Positions 22,731-35,274 of a stretch of 64,000 nt of DNA are shown here, in pieces. Below the pieces are notes generated by a model. That model did not search any database, was not told the DNA's origin, and worked only from the letters and a program-made list of their open reading frames with translations. Numbering within the stretch: the stretch's first letter is position 1; each line of letters opens with the position of its first letter. The DNA comes from Stichopus chloronotus. Taxonomy: Eukaryota > Echinodermata > Holothuroidea > Aspidochirotida > Stichopodidae. The position numbers were made by a program, and so were the translations under genes. The DNA lies in contig CM037843.1 of assembly GCA_021234535.1 (NCBI GenBank), positions 39,247,200-39,311,199 on the forward strand. The letters are read 5' to 3'.

Positions 22731-24424
22731 AGATGAAAGTAAAGCAACAAAGGTCACATCAGACATAGCAACTTTCAAGCCGCTTCATAGTGCATGATTC
22801 ATTAATTTTATTATTTTATTCTCAGTTTATGACAAATGGATTCCCGCTTAATTTTCAGAGGAGGTGTGGGATAACTTTCATCAAAATTTTGTTATGAATG
22901 GTAAATGCTACTGTGACTTATGGGACATTTATATGAATTTCAGAAGGAATCTGCTCATGACATCAAAAAATCACAAAACATTCTTGAGTTCTCTTAATTC
23001 TAATATGCACAGAAATAGGCCTATAGCCTCATATCCTATTTTGCCTTGATTCAATTTTGGGCCATTACATGCAGTTACCCTCTTAATATCAACAGTTCTT
23101 CTCTCCTTAACATTTCTCTAATCTTCCATATTTCCAACCGACATAAGGCTCCCCTTTACGCTTTACCTTTCCATCATTCCCCGCATCTGTCGGCCGCCGG
23201 ATTGCCATTCACCGTGGTGCATGAATAAGAATGTAGGAACACCTTGTGTATACGCGATAGAGGTGACATGGACCAACAGGGTCTACCAAACGTGTTGAAG
23301 AAGATCTAGAAAGTATTATATGAACAAACTTTTAGAAGCGTTGACTTAACATAGACGGAGTCACAATTACTTATACAAAGTATTGAAGTATCACTAAAAA
23401 GGAGTAAAAAACAACGCTTGCATGTCTGGTAAAGCTTACCTTGAGAATGTGTTGATGCAGCACTTCTAAAGGTTATCTAAAGGACAGTGACTATATGTGT
23501 TCTTAATGTAACAGTTGCATGGTTCACTGAGTGTTTGTTTTGACACCCGAATTAGTGTTATCACACATCTTCACCAGTGTTGGAAATGACACTTCAAGAG
23601 TTAATTTTAACATTTCAGGTTTTAGAGTGTAGGCTATGAGAGTTTATGGGCTTAGATTTGCAACTCCTCGGATTGTCGTCTTCCAGTGAAGTTCACATAC
23701 GCAGGGCCGTCGCCGCCCGTGTGGACAGGGGACTTTACTCCCCCTCACCCCACCTCCAAAAAACTTGAATTATAGATGTGTGCCTTTTGGACAAAAAAGT
23801 GCCCTTACAACACGAAGTGAGATTTTTCAGAGTTTTAGACATTTACTGGCCCCCTAACTACATTTCCAGTGTGCCTTTTAGACATCTACCCTCCAACTCT
23901 AAAAAGGTCGGGCCGGCCCTCTATCTTTGCACCTAAATCGTACTATTTTTCAAAGCAAGTGAATTGTCATTACATATACGTCCTTGTAACATGAACCCAA
24001 ACGTATGACCTTCTTTGATGGGAAGCAATAAAAACTCATACTAGTACACTAGAATTTCCGTAATGGGTCCGTCATTGCGAAGTTCATCGTAAGAAATAGG
24101 GAAACGTGGTTTGCCCATGCATGAAGTAAAAACTAACCTAAGTCAAGAAGAAGAAGAAGAGCTCAAAATATTGCCATAAGGTCTAGAATCTGACTTTAGC
24201 TCATCATTGACATCCATTCTTAATTTGTTACACTGAGCCTTCTTATGACGCGCGAACCAGCGCTCGAAACTTCGTCGTATTCGTCAAACTCCGTCAAATT
24301 TCGTCACAACTAATCCCTAAGTGGTTCTTATTTAATGCCACTCTAATCTTAGACATTGTGAAGCTGACTGCATTGAAAAGAAATGGGACGATACACGGAA
24401 ATACTGCCTTTAAAATGCACCAAC
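22731..24424. other. Intergenic; possible degraded hAT MITE at 23702-23921
   Basis: No gene seen. At 23702 CAGGGCCGTCGCC, and at 23909-23921 GGGCCGGCCCTC, form an imperfect inverted pair of the hAT type with G/C-rich interior. There is no matching 8-bp duplication, so the element is at best degraded. The rest is plain AT-rich sequence. Confidence 0.35.
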
Positions 24425-24575
24425 CAGAGATGGTGACAAGTCAATTTTTGCGTGCCTGTCCAATTAGTAAGTCACAAGTCATCAGCTCCAAGTCAAGTCA
24501 CAAATCAAGCAGTAGCATATCAAGTAAAGTCAAGCCATTTGGACTTGATCCCAGGTCGAGTCACAAGTCACCATC
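24425..24575. repeat. CAAGTCA-rich segment, hAT-like subterminal array
   Basis: Starts CAGAGATGGTGACAAGTCA and carries many AAGTCA/CACAAGTC words in both spacing classes (AAGTCAAGTCACAAATCAAG, GAGTCACAAGTCACC). The start resembles a hAT terminus, but the right end (CACCATCGAT) does not mirror it cleanly. Probably a decayed short transposon. Confidence 0.45.
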
Positions 24576-27500
24576 GATATAGACTAATTAGGACTGTCTA
24601 TAGGACTGTCTAGAAACAACACATGTAGCAGTAGATAGTTTTCCTATATGCCAATTGTTTAAAGAAATTATGTTAATAGGCCTACGTTAGATTGTTTGTA
24701 TTAAAACTCTGCAGTCATTAAATATTTCCATAAAGGTAGAGGCATTGCAACACTAAATCACACAGACTAACTAGAACTGCATTTGCCCCCAAATACGCAG
24801 AATTGTAGTGCGTGGTAGGCTAAATCCTTGTTGTTGGGAGTGAGCCAGTCTCTGTGGATCCACTCCTCATAGAACTTAGCATTTTGGGGGGAAAGCAGTG
24901 CCGTTTCCTGTCGACCCCTTTCCCAATCCATTCTTTTTTTTATATCACGCTGGACGAAACAAAAATTCCATTGGATCTCTCTCATAACGTTGTAAAGTTG
25001 CTCTATACCGTATACCGGTATGTCGTACAAGCCTGTATTGCTCTGAGTTTTAAAAAGAGTACTCTAGTACTAACTGTATATGTTTCAAAACTGTCTTTCT
25101 GTTTCACCACTGAAATAGAACATGAGAGCAGTACATGATTCTATAGAAGGACGTCATGTTGTAACCACTAAAAGCAGAGAAGCAGCACACAATTCTGTGA
25201 CATCATATGTAAACACAATGGCGCTGTATTGCACACCAATTTGGAAACAACATTGACACTCCACGTTTATCACCTCATTGGAAAAAGGCCGAACCACATT
25301 TCATCACGTTTTCTGGAAATTTATCCGCATGGCTCTCTCATCACTTTAACTCCTTAAATTGTTCTTGTAGTCGTGGTATTTGCTTTTCCTTAGTAGATTT
25401 TGGTTTGAAGACGGCCATAGCTCGCACTTACTGTTATTACTAAAAGGTCGAGCATGCATATTTGTATGAACTAAGTTACATCACACGCAGGTGGGGCGTT
25501 ATGAGTCATACAAGGCTCAACAAAAGAAATTGCTGGTCGACCAGTAATGACAAGATTGTAGCGCGGCGCACTACAATAACAAGCCGAAGTGGAAAGGCAA
25601 TTGTCTACAGAAAAGTTCTATTTTATAGAGATATGACAAAGCAAAACATTTAGGCATTTTCTCTTAAAATAAGATAATAAAAAAAGCACTTTGGATTACA
25701 TATCTCAGTACAACCACAAATCTCACAAAACAATCATTTATGTGCTGCAAAAAAAAAAGAAGAAAAAACAACAACAACAGGGCATACAAAAAACAGAGTG
25801 GCAGCCCAGCTAGTTCAAAATTTGCCGGCAGGCCTATTATCAGTGACAATGGGTCAACCACCGAGAAAATGTCTGAATTCGTAGACTAGTTCCACCTGTG
25901 ATCAAACAAGACACATACGTGAAAGACACATATCATGTACTAAAAATTCTTTGAGAGAACAGTCTACCAAAGGCAGCATGTGTTTCTTGCATCTCTCGAT
26001 ATTGTCACCATGTATATACCAACACTCCCCTAGAGGAAGCAATTGATTTCTGTCATGAAGTCTTTGCAAAGGCAGAAGTAGCCGACATAAGATTGATAAA
26101 TCTCTGGTAGTTCAACTGGCAAACTAATTTATCCCATCCTCACAGAAGGAATTGTCTGGAGTTTTGATGAAGAGTTTTGATGAAGAGTTTTATCGCCAAA
26201 AGATAGGCCGGTAGCAATCCTGTTATTTCAGGGTGAACTAAATGACGTTGAAAAAATATTCCTGATGACAACGTTAAACCAAGGCTCTTCCATGACCTAC
26301 ATGCACTCTTAAGGGGTTTAATTCGCTTTCCCAAAAGGTGCACGCCAGTGTTAAGGCGTAGCTCCAGGCATTGTATAGTTCCACTCACCAAGCTGTAAGT
26401 TCCAACGTCACTGTACTGATCATAATAATACCAGCATGTTAGCGTTCATCAACCTGCTGCAAAGGGCATTTCAGTGTGAAGCGACTCAATCAGTCACGCA
26501 TGCGCATCCTTCATGCCGCATGTCACCCACAAATCTCGAAAACCCTGTTGCATTAAAACGCGAATTATGTATGGAAATGCCACACAATTTCTTATTCTAT
26601 GAAAAAGTTTGAGTAATGGGAAAGGGAATATTATTTCCTCAAATTTCGCAAATTTTGCTAAATTCCCTCCCCCCCCCCAAGAAAGAGAATTTCTATGAGG
26701 GACAAATCCCCCTCCCCCACCCACTCCCAGTGGCCACACCACTTTGAACAAGGTATCTTAGTTCTTACAATACACACTCGTGTTTGAATGCATAACCAGG
26801 ACTACACTACCAAACAAATCAGTTACGTTACGACTGCATCTAAATGAAAGCATATCATTTTACAACCAAAATTTTCTTGTATTCTCCTTATTCATTCATC
26901 CATGGCCCAATAGAGAGTACACTATTTTTACCTAAATATAGAAAAAAAAAAAGGAGCAGCTTGCATACAACTGGTGCATCGCACATGCTTCAATGACTTT
27001 CCAAAAGCCCGAACGTGCATTATGCACAATTAAATTGCAGTAACTTTGCTTTGGATATTGTGAGCCAATATAGGTGTATCAGAAAGTATACCGTACTGGG
27101 ACTCCATATCAGAAGTGGGATTGTAGGCTATACGTGGGGTACTGATCCAGTAAATAGTTGGCTAAGTTCATGGTGTTGATGCAGTAGGTTATAGGTTAAT
27201 AATATCAGTATTAATGTCTGAGTACGAAGCCTTGTCCTTTCCTTGCTTCTTTATTTGAGATGCAAACGAAAGGGCCAATTTTATTCTAGAGCAAGGCTGT
27301 TCATTCCTAGATTTGATCACACATCGGTCTCCTGGAAAGAGGAACATTTTAACCAAAGCCTTAGCAAAGCAGGTGAGTATAACCTCGAGTTTTCTGAACC
27401 ATTACATCAGTCTTAACGAACGAACCGTACCTTGATATAATTGCACCATAAAGCATTGTTCCTCAAGTTACATAGTAGCCTATATGATCAATTAAATATT

Positions 27501-30500
27501 CCGACGAAGAAAACAGATGTCATACATTTGTTAATAGACACGTTGCATGAAAATTCAGTTTTGTAAACAAGTAGATAATCCAAAAAGGCTTTAAGTTTGA
27601 ATTCGGTTTTTGTCTTTTTGAAGATTGTGGAGTTGTAATTGTCTTATTGGAGGCGATTAGCATTAAGAAGGCTTAGTCTTCTGTTGTTCTCTTTTCGACA
27701 TCTCTAGAGTGGAATTTCTATATATAATCCCTAATGCACCATATTTTTTAAAGATTATTAACAATCAAATCTTGGGGATACTGTATCATGATATGGCAAA
27801 ACGCTATTTCGTCAACATATTCGCCACCAGTCTTGAATGGAAGAAAAAATGGAGATAATAAATAGAAATCCTATTCTTTTCAGACCCACTGTAAGTGATA
27901 CTTATGTAAAATCAGTTTCTTTGATAAGGTCTGTAAGTTTTGTAAATGTGGTAATCAGTACATAAAGTCTGCTAAAACCATCTGTCTTGTCTATATCGCG
28001 CTCTTTATACATATACTGAAAAAAGACGGTACATGTACATGTCTTACAGGTACTCAAAAATTTGAATATTAAACAATATTGGTAATTCCAAGCAGATTAG
28101 AACAAAACAAAACACGATCACACAATGTTAAATAAATGTACATTAGTAATGACGTAGTTTACTTAAGAAGATATAGAAAGATGCTTAGAAGACATATTCT
28201 CCCAAAGACGTTATTACCGGCAATCCTTACGTCATTAATGTGACCTAACCTTTAAGGAACAGCTTTCCACTGACTGACTGGCGTGAGAGTTAAGCACATT
28301 TGGCATTTATATTGTGTACTACCCTTGAAATACTTTGAAACTTTAAATAAAATAATACCGCCATATTGACCTCACAAACACAAATGTCAGAGTGAAGTTT
28401 TGCTATACATGTACTCACAGCACTAAACACGTTAAAAATGTATGAGGATTGTTTCTGGCTCTCAATTTGTGTATATTTTAGACTCATATATCTGTGAATT
28501 AACTTAAGTATGTCGTTCTCCTGACCCCCAAAATTGAAACAATTCCGTTGATCTGCGGTCGTCGGCAATAACAAGAGAAGAATCAAGCTGGACAAATGTG
28601 GTTTGTATTATCATTTTAATTAGCAAATAGTAGATCGAAGGTCTTCACGAAAGTATGTCCAAAATAGAAGGATAGAAACTTCGATGGACACAGAGGATGG
28701 TGGTAAAATAACAACGATCTTTACGGGTTGACATGCGGTTCCAGTATGGGTATTACACATGTGATTCCAAAAAGATGGCCAATGGATAGTTTAAGAGGTT
28801 TCTCCACGCATTTGAAAAAAAAAAATCCTGTGCATTCTTTGGCAACGTTCCAGATGTAAGTTACAAAATAAGTTACTTTATTTTTGGAATTGTGTAGAAA
28901 AAGTGCACCCACATAAAATGTGAAAATGAAGGCAATTGTCGGCTCTAATTTTCGGAATGTTACCGTATGATCATTTAAGCTGATGGAAGAAAATTCTAGT
29001 TCTATGACATCTGGCTAATAATCGAACCCACCTAAGGTATGGAAACTTAAAAGTGCCATGATAAGTGAATGTGATGTAGATTCCAGTGAATGGTAGCTTT
29101 AAATTGCTTTTAGGGGAAAAAAGTTATTTTAACGATTTAGTGTATCTCTCAATGGAGTAGACAATTGAATACTTACATGCAGTTATCAAAACAAATGAAC
29201 CAAAAGTAACAGTGTATGAATTGTTTCAGGCTCTGTGGGAGATCATTATGTGTAAATGGTGGTCTTAAATGTGTGAGTGATTGAATGAGTTTTACTCACA
29301 ATTATTCTTTACTGAAATTAAATTTTTAGCTGTTCTTTTTGTTTTTTCAGGGAATTTTGGTTCTAATTAGGGCGGTCAAGTCAGTTGCTTTCTAAATATT
29401 TTTCCACTGTGCGTGTTTATATGACTCATGGGATACATTGCGGATGGAGGTCGGTCCGGTGGGGGCTGGGGCTGTGGAGGGGGGACCGGGGTAGGGTGCA
29501 AAGGATGTACAGGAGAGTATGAAATGTCTTTTCTACAACTACCTATCTAGCGTCTCTAACATATGAGGTAAACCAGTAAGCGCAGCTTAAATTGTTCTAG
29601 ACATAGGGATCACTCATTACATGGAAGGGGAATAACTTAGTAACAATCAAATTTCTAGTTACTCTTTGCGATTTAATTCCTACTGGAATGGGAAGTGGGA
29701 GAACCCGTTCACTTGTCTGGGTCGCTGAGACTGAATTTCAACCATGCTCAAATATTGGGACTCTGGATCCTACGTAACATTATACCTTATTCTATTTCTT
29801 TTGGAGGTTTTTAGATATTTGTCATTGTATGATCATTAAACATACAAGCTTTATATGATATCAAATAAAGGTCAGCTAATCCCTCATAGAAAGTGTGAAT
29901 GCGTCTGGGATGCCAGGTAAGCAGTTGAATTGATTACCAATGAAACACTCTTGCGTTCTTTAATACCGGTAGTGTGAATGTTAGTATGTGTTAAACAGTT
30001 TTACTTGCAGTGAACACAACTATGTCGTGTACAAGAAGGATCTTTCTTCTTTTTTTCTTTTTTTTGGGGGGGGGAAGGGGTTGGGAAAAGGTTGGCTCAC
30101 AAACGAATAGTACACAGCCCTAAATGCAGGACACTAATTAGGCCTAATGTTGGATTTGTCGTAGCAACCTACTCGAAACTGGTCTATAGAAGTCGCATTG
30201 TGCACAAAAAGGATCCTACTACCACCTTTGTGCTCTTATAGGTACCCTTCACAGTATGAATAATTAAGAAATATTTCAATGATATTTGAAGGTGTTCTCA
30301 CTGCATGCATACACTTCAAACCTTTACTAAAAATGTTTTCAGTTGAACCTGAGGTATGCATTTCACCTTAAAACTTGACCACATAAATTTGGTTTCTTCT
30401 AAACTGAACTTTAAATGTTGGGAATATAAAGATCACAACTATTGTAGGGTCCTATTTGTTTCTTCTAAGGCAGTTGAACTTATAAATTAAAGCAAAGGCT

Positions 30501-32613
30501 ATGTGCACTATATGGCATCAGGAATTCTCGATAGTGCACTGTATTGGTATGAAATAGATATTTGTTTAAAAATTTATAACTTCAACACAGTGCACGGTAT
30601 GATTATCATCAATACAGATAGACATTCTTCGATGATTTTGTCAAGTGTTATTTTTTTTTTAATTTCACTGTAAGTTCTGTTAAAATTGGTCTCCATCTAC
30701 GTACAACGTAACTGTATAATGTTTGCAGAGCCGGCTCAAAAGAGAGTTTGTTACAGAGATACTAATTACAGAGATATCGAAGTTTCCATTCAATGTGGCA
30801 TAAATCTTCAAAGAAAGTAAGCTACCGGTACCACTAATTGGATATGGTATCGTCAGCATCCATCGTATAGGCATCACAAATTGTTATCTGTTTTCTGATA
30901 TCTGTAACAGCATGTTTAGTTGACTTGTTTCTCATATACAGTTACTGCCCGGCAGATAGAATTTAGTGTTATATATTTGAGACATTCTTGTTGATTGCCA
31001 TCGAACTGTTTTATTTATAGCTTCTGCGTAAAAAGTAATGTGTGCTGTAAAATAGTTATTAGAAAGATTGTACTTTGTCCAGTCTCGGTGATTCGACTCG
31101 AGGTCGGATTTGTTGGACTCGATCTTGACTTACGTGGTATTGACTACAACAATATACTCTCGTTCCTTGATTCAATTGCCTGTCATCCGAAACCGAATGA
31201 AAAACAAAAACTAACTTAAAAAAGACTAACTTAAATAAAAACTAACAGAGAAACAAGTGTGTGCTCTACATTGGTTCATGTGGAATTTAAGAAACATGGT
31301 AACTTTCCATAACTACGACCGGGCTGAAAAAAAAAAAAACTTCGAGCCCACGGCCTCCTGCGCGATACATGGTTCCAAATAGTCATTTCATCTATCGCTT
31401 ACACCCACGTAGTAATTTGCATTTGCACGTATACCGGTACCTATCATAACTGTTAAATTGTGCTAAATTATCCACAGCACACGTGATGAATACGAGCAAG
31501 TTATTATTACAGTGTTATTACAGACTGCATAATAACTTAGAGGTCCGGTCACCCATATCAGCACGTACTCGCTTGTATGCCTGAAAATATCAAACAGACA
31601 AGCTTATGGTGGGGGGGGGGGGCAGGTTAGCTGCAAATATTTATTCACAACCCTTGTTAATTGTATTATTATAGAAGCATGTAAAGCTGACACAAGAAAG
31701 CACCTTTTGAATATTCGGTGAGGTGGCCTTTTTAATTTACAGACTACGCCTTGTTCTGAGTCATTGTCTACTTGAATAAACACAAAACAATAACCTTATC
31801 GGTTAAACTAAACGAACACCGACTACTGTGAAATGTTTGATCATTTTAATTTTTTTCAGGTATAAATCGCTGTCGATAATTTGAAAAGATTTATCTAATT
31901 GTCTTAACATTGTAAAGATAGATTCATATAATCATAAAAGCTTCTGAATGAGTGAGAAAATTCATTCTTTTGGTATTGTATATGGGAGTGATTACTTTGT
32001 AAGAAAACCACTGCAAGCACTGCATGCAAGCATTTTAAACCAAACGCTAATATCTTGTTCTCAAAATAGAGAAGACTGCTCTGGTGGAGAAAAATTTTCA
32101 GTTGTCTGAAGGCTTAAAACTATCATGTAACACCAACAAAATACAGTATTGCAAAAAGTCTTTGTTGTTCTCTATTTCAACTTGGAAATTTAAAACCAGT
32201 GGAAAATCAGACGGGGCTTATTGTAGATTGAACTAAAAACGTTGTGAAATGAAGGTCACAACAATCGTGTGGTTCTTTTTTAACAAGTCAAACTTGCTAA
32301 GAAATGCAAAGGATGTGGCAATGAATATGGCTGTCCTGATATCAAAGATTTCCAGTAATGCAATGCGTTGTTGTGATAAAGATTTTTTTTAAATCATAAC
32401 TCCCAAGCTAAACATGCGATGGTCAAAGAAAGAGCAAAGTTTCCATAAACTCACTAAATTTCAATTCGGTTACTGGTGAAGACTGTTTAATTAGAGTGAA
32501 AACCGTACTTCATGAAAAGTGCATGTGATCACCCCACCCCCTCGAAAAGTTCATTTTTTCTCTTTTAAAGATAAAGCTTTCTCTGTCTGACAAGGTTACT
32601 GTAGTTATTGCCG
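24576..32613. other. Intergenic, no gene recognised
   Basis: Eight kilobases without an open frame, splice chain or repeat that I can assign. Isolated features are a GTTTTGATGAAGA repeat of two and a half copies near 26158, a G-rich segment at 29461-29496, and a strong donor-like AAGCAG|GTGAGT near 27370 (plus). The last could belong to a 5' UTR exon of the gene starting at 35203; nothing else supports it. Confidence 0.5.
29461..29496 (+). other. Putative G-quadruplex
   Basis: Five G-runs of 3 to 6 bases (29461-29465, 29468-29471, 29479-29484, 29488-29491, 29494-29496) separated by loops of 2 to 7 bases. This fits the usual four-run pattern on the plus strand. Confidence 0.6.
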
Positions 32614-33037
32614 TAGTTTTGCTTGTTTGTATGGCTGATTTAATATTAATTTTAGTCTCTTTTGAATAAAGAAATGATGTTAAGAAGTGATAGTAACATG
32701 GAAAATCTATACGAAAAAAAAAAGAGACAGAGGAGTGTCCATAAGGAGAATGGTGAAGCTATACACAAAGACACTCCTTTACAAAAAGGTGTCATAAACC
32801 GCCATTTGTATAAATAACAATTATATAGTTACAAATAGTTTTGTTTGTTTGTATGTCTGATTTAGCATTTACTTTAGTCTCTTTTGAAAAAATGATTTAA
32901 CGAAGGGATAGTAACATGGAAAATCCACATGTAAAAGAGACAGAGGAGTGTCCATAAGAAGATTGGTGAAGCTTGTACACATAAACACTCCTTTGCATTA
33001 AGGTGTCATGAACCGCCATTTGTATAAGAAACAATTT
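32614..33037 (+). repeat. Tandem pair of ~205-bp segments containing a hairpin
   Basis: 32614-32822 and 32836-33037 match at most positions (TAGTTTTG, TTTAGTCTCTTTTGAA, GATAGTAACATGGAAAAT, GTGTCATAAACCGCCATTTG). Each holds an inverted pair: GGAGTGTC (32732-32739) with GACACTCC (32770-32777) in the first, and GGAGTGT with ACACTCC in the second. The stem is kept although the loop differs. Confidence 0.8.
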
Positions 33038-34233
33038 AACATAAAAAGACTAATTAAACAAATAAATCAGTGATAAATTTTTGATAAGACAACTTCAAGG
33101 TTCAGTGTACTGGCACATTTGACAATACACAAGTGGGGACTTTTGACAGACTAATCTATTTAATATTTCTCCTTCTAAAGGAAAATAGATTCAGCTAACT
33201 TTCTTTTTATATTCTACAGCAAGGGCAATGTTTTATTTTTAATTCTATTCTATTTGTTTTATTACTTGTTTTTGTTTTTTTCTGGCTTTTGAGGGGTATT
33301 TAATAAATCAGTGGGCTGCATTGCTAACCTATAGAAACTCTTTTATTGACAAAGCCATCGACTGGATTGCTAACAGTGAGTTAAAATGCAAGTAATCATA
33401 CATATACTGAACAACAGCAAAGACATACAGTAAACTGATGTAGGTGTATCCAGCTGCATATGAACAGCTTTACGCTTCAAAAGGTATTGAGGTATAATGA
33501 AACTACCACGTTTGGTTTGGCCACAAAATCCTTGATGATCAATGTATCATGGTGAGTGATGTGGTAACTAGGTTTTGTCTAGCTCCTCGGAACTTCTAAA
33601 TTATCAAACGTGGCCAGCCATGGAAACAGGGCAGATAGCTCGAATAATTTAAACATCCATTTAGCTTCTTGAATTGCATTTGTAACGTTATAAGATGACT
33701 CCCATTGACAAGCTTAATGAGCAATAATCTGAAAAAAAAGAGAAACATGTACTTCACTGAATTATGTTTAAATAAAAACCGTATTCATCGAGCAACTCAG
33801 TTCATCGCTCGAAAATTTTTCCTGTGAAAAACCCTGAAAATCGAATTGTTGCACATTAATGTAAGCCTGCAGAAGACCTCTGTTTAGAATATGTTGCTCG
33901 TCGACGGTGACCTCAGCTTGCATACGCCTCTAACTAGTTCATTACTTCAACATGGCTGCTGACAATTGACCTTCAGGTCACAATTGATTGGTAACATTGA
34001 CGTATTCAAGGGTTGGTTGAATAAAGAATACATCGAGGCACCGGGTGGTCTTTCTGTACGTACACATGATATGCTCTGGTTAGAGACACAGTCAGGTAAT
34101 TGCGAATTGTGTTTGACTGCGTAGTTCAGTTCAATACTGGGCCCGTAATATTCCACACTTGCAACATTATAGTGGGTTGTAACTGGTAATATGAAATGAA
34201 AAATCAACCCTTTTGTACTTCATCGGCTGTAAC
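33038..34233. other. Intergenic, nothing recognised
   Basis: AT-rich sequence with no gene, repeat or transposon end that I can support. Confidence 0.5.
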
Positions 34234-34283
34234 AGTGGGGATGTTGATGATAGAGATGATGATTACGATAATGCTAGAGGTGC

Positions 34284-34318
<35 letters not shown>

Positions 34319-34640
34319 GTGATGGTGATGATGATGATGATGGTAATGATGATAATGATGATGATGATAGAGATGATGATTATGATGATGATGGTTCTGG
34401 TGGTGATGATGATAATGATGATGATAGTGATGATGATAGTGGTGGTGGTAGTGATGATGACGGTGGTGGTGGTCGTCGTGACGGTAAATATGTGAGGATT
34501 ATAGTGGTGGAGGAGGCATTAATGACTATGATGTCGGTGATGCATGGTGGTGATGATGATAGCGATGATAATGGTGGTGAGGTCAATGATGATGCTGATG
34601 GCATGGTGGTGATGGAAATGATGATGAACTTTCCGACGAC
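34234..34640 (+). repeat. GAT/GGT trinucleotide microsatellite
   Basis: About 400 bases built from GAT with GGT, GAG and GTG variants, densest at 34285-34400. One frame stays open as an Asp/Gly-rich stretch (34213-34653) and another as Met/Val, which is what the triplet alone produces. No flanking splice signals or conserved sequence suggest a gene. Confidence 0.9.
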
Positions 34641-35202
34641 CAAGCCGACGTAATTGAGTACAGATATTCATCACATCATTAACCGAAGCTTTGAGTTCGT
34701 GTCTTTTCATTAGCCATCAACACAAAAGATGAAAACGGTAATTCAGGTATTATACATTTAAAAAGGTTGGCGGCACCCCATTATATCACTAAAGAAAAGC
34801 AAAAATAACTCAGCGGGCATATTGTGCATTTACCTATTGTTCTCTCGAATTAAAATAAAATATGAATATGATAGGATATATGATAATATACAGGTTTAAC
34901 AAAGGAGATAAAGAAATCGTATTTGTTTTGTAACTAGGTGTAACGAATGGTATAATCAAAGTTATGCTGAACCAGGTCTGTCCTTATATAATTTGGACAT
35001 GCTGAATGATTATAATGAAAAATTTTCGTCACAATGCATACACTATATTGCCATATATCACGCATGACTGCAACCTTTTCTATCTTTTCAAGTCGAACTA
35101 AATATTTGTAAAACCACAGAAATATGACCGTGTCTTAACATAGGAGGAAGAAATTTATCGAAAGATCAGCGGGGAAAACTTTTCTGTTTCTTCTATTCTT
35201 AG

Positions 35203-35274
35203 ATAAGTATAAGCCTAACTGAAAAATATCCTATTGGAGACCAGCAGGAGTAACAATGGCATATGACCCATACG
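35203..35274 (+). CDS. Microexon gene, first coding exon (ATG at 35256)
   Basis: A long pyrimidine tract ending CTATTCTTAG (to 35202) marks an acceptor, so at least one untranslated exon lies upstream. Coding begins at 35256 with M-A-Y-D-P-Y and one base of a Gly codon; the donor is G|GTAAGT. An in-frame TGA at 35220-35222 excludes an N-terminal extension unless a further splice is used. Confidence 0.75.

Noticed and set aside
23702..23921. CAGGGCCGTCGCC ... GGGCCGGCCCTC as a hAT MITE
   Set aside because: The inverted pair is imperfect at the terminal base and the flanking octamers (CACATACG and TATCTTTG) do not match.
24767..25030. 87-codon minus-strand open frame with plausible composition
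   Set aside because: Charge and aromatic pattern look protein-like, but there is no family match, no splice partner and no repeat to confirm it.
27300..27372. Strong splice donor (AAGCAG|GTGAGT) that could end a 5' UTR exon of the gene at 35203
   Set aside because: A single donor motif 8 kb away is not enough evidence; kept only as a candidate for transcript data.
34213..34653. 146-codon Asp-rich open frame
   Set aside because: It is the GAT microsatellite read in one frame; the other frames are open too, as Met/Val and on the opposite strand as His/Ser-type runs.
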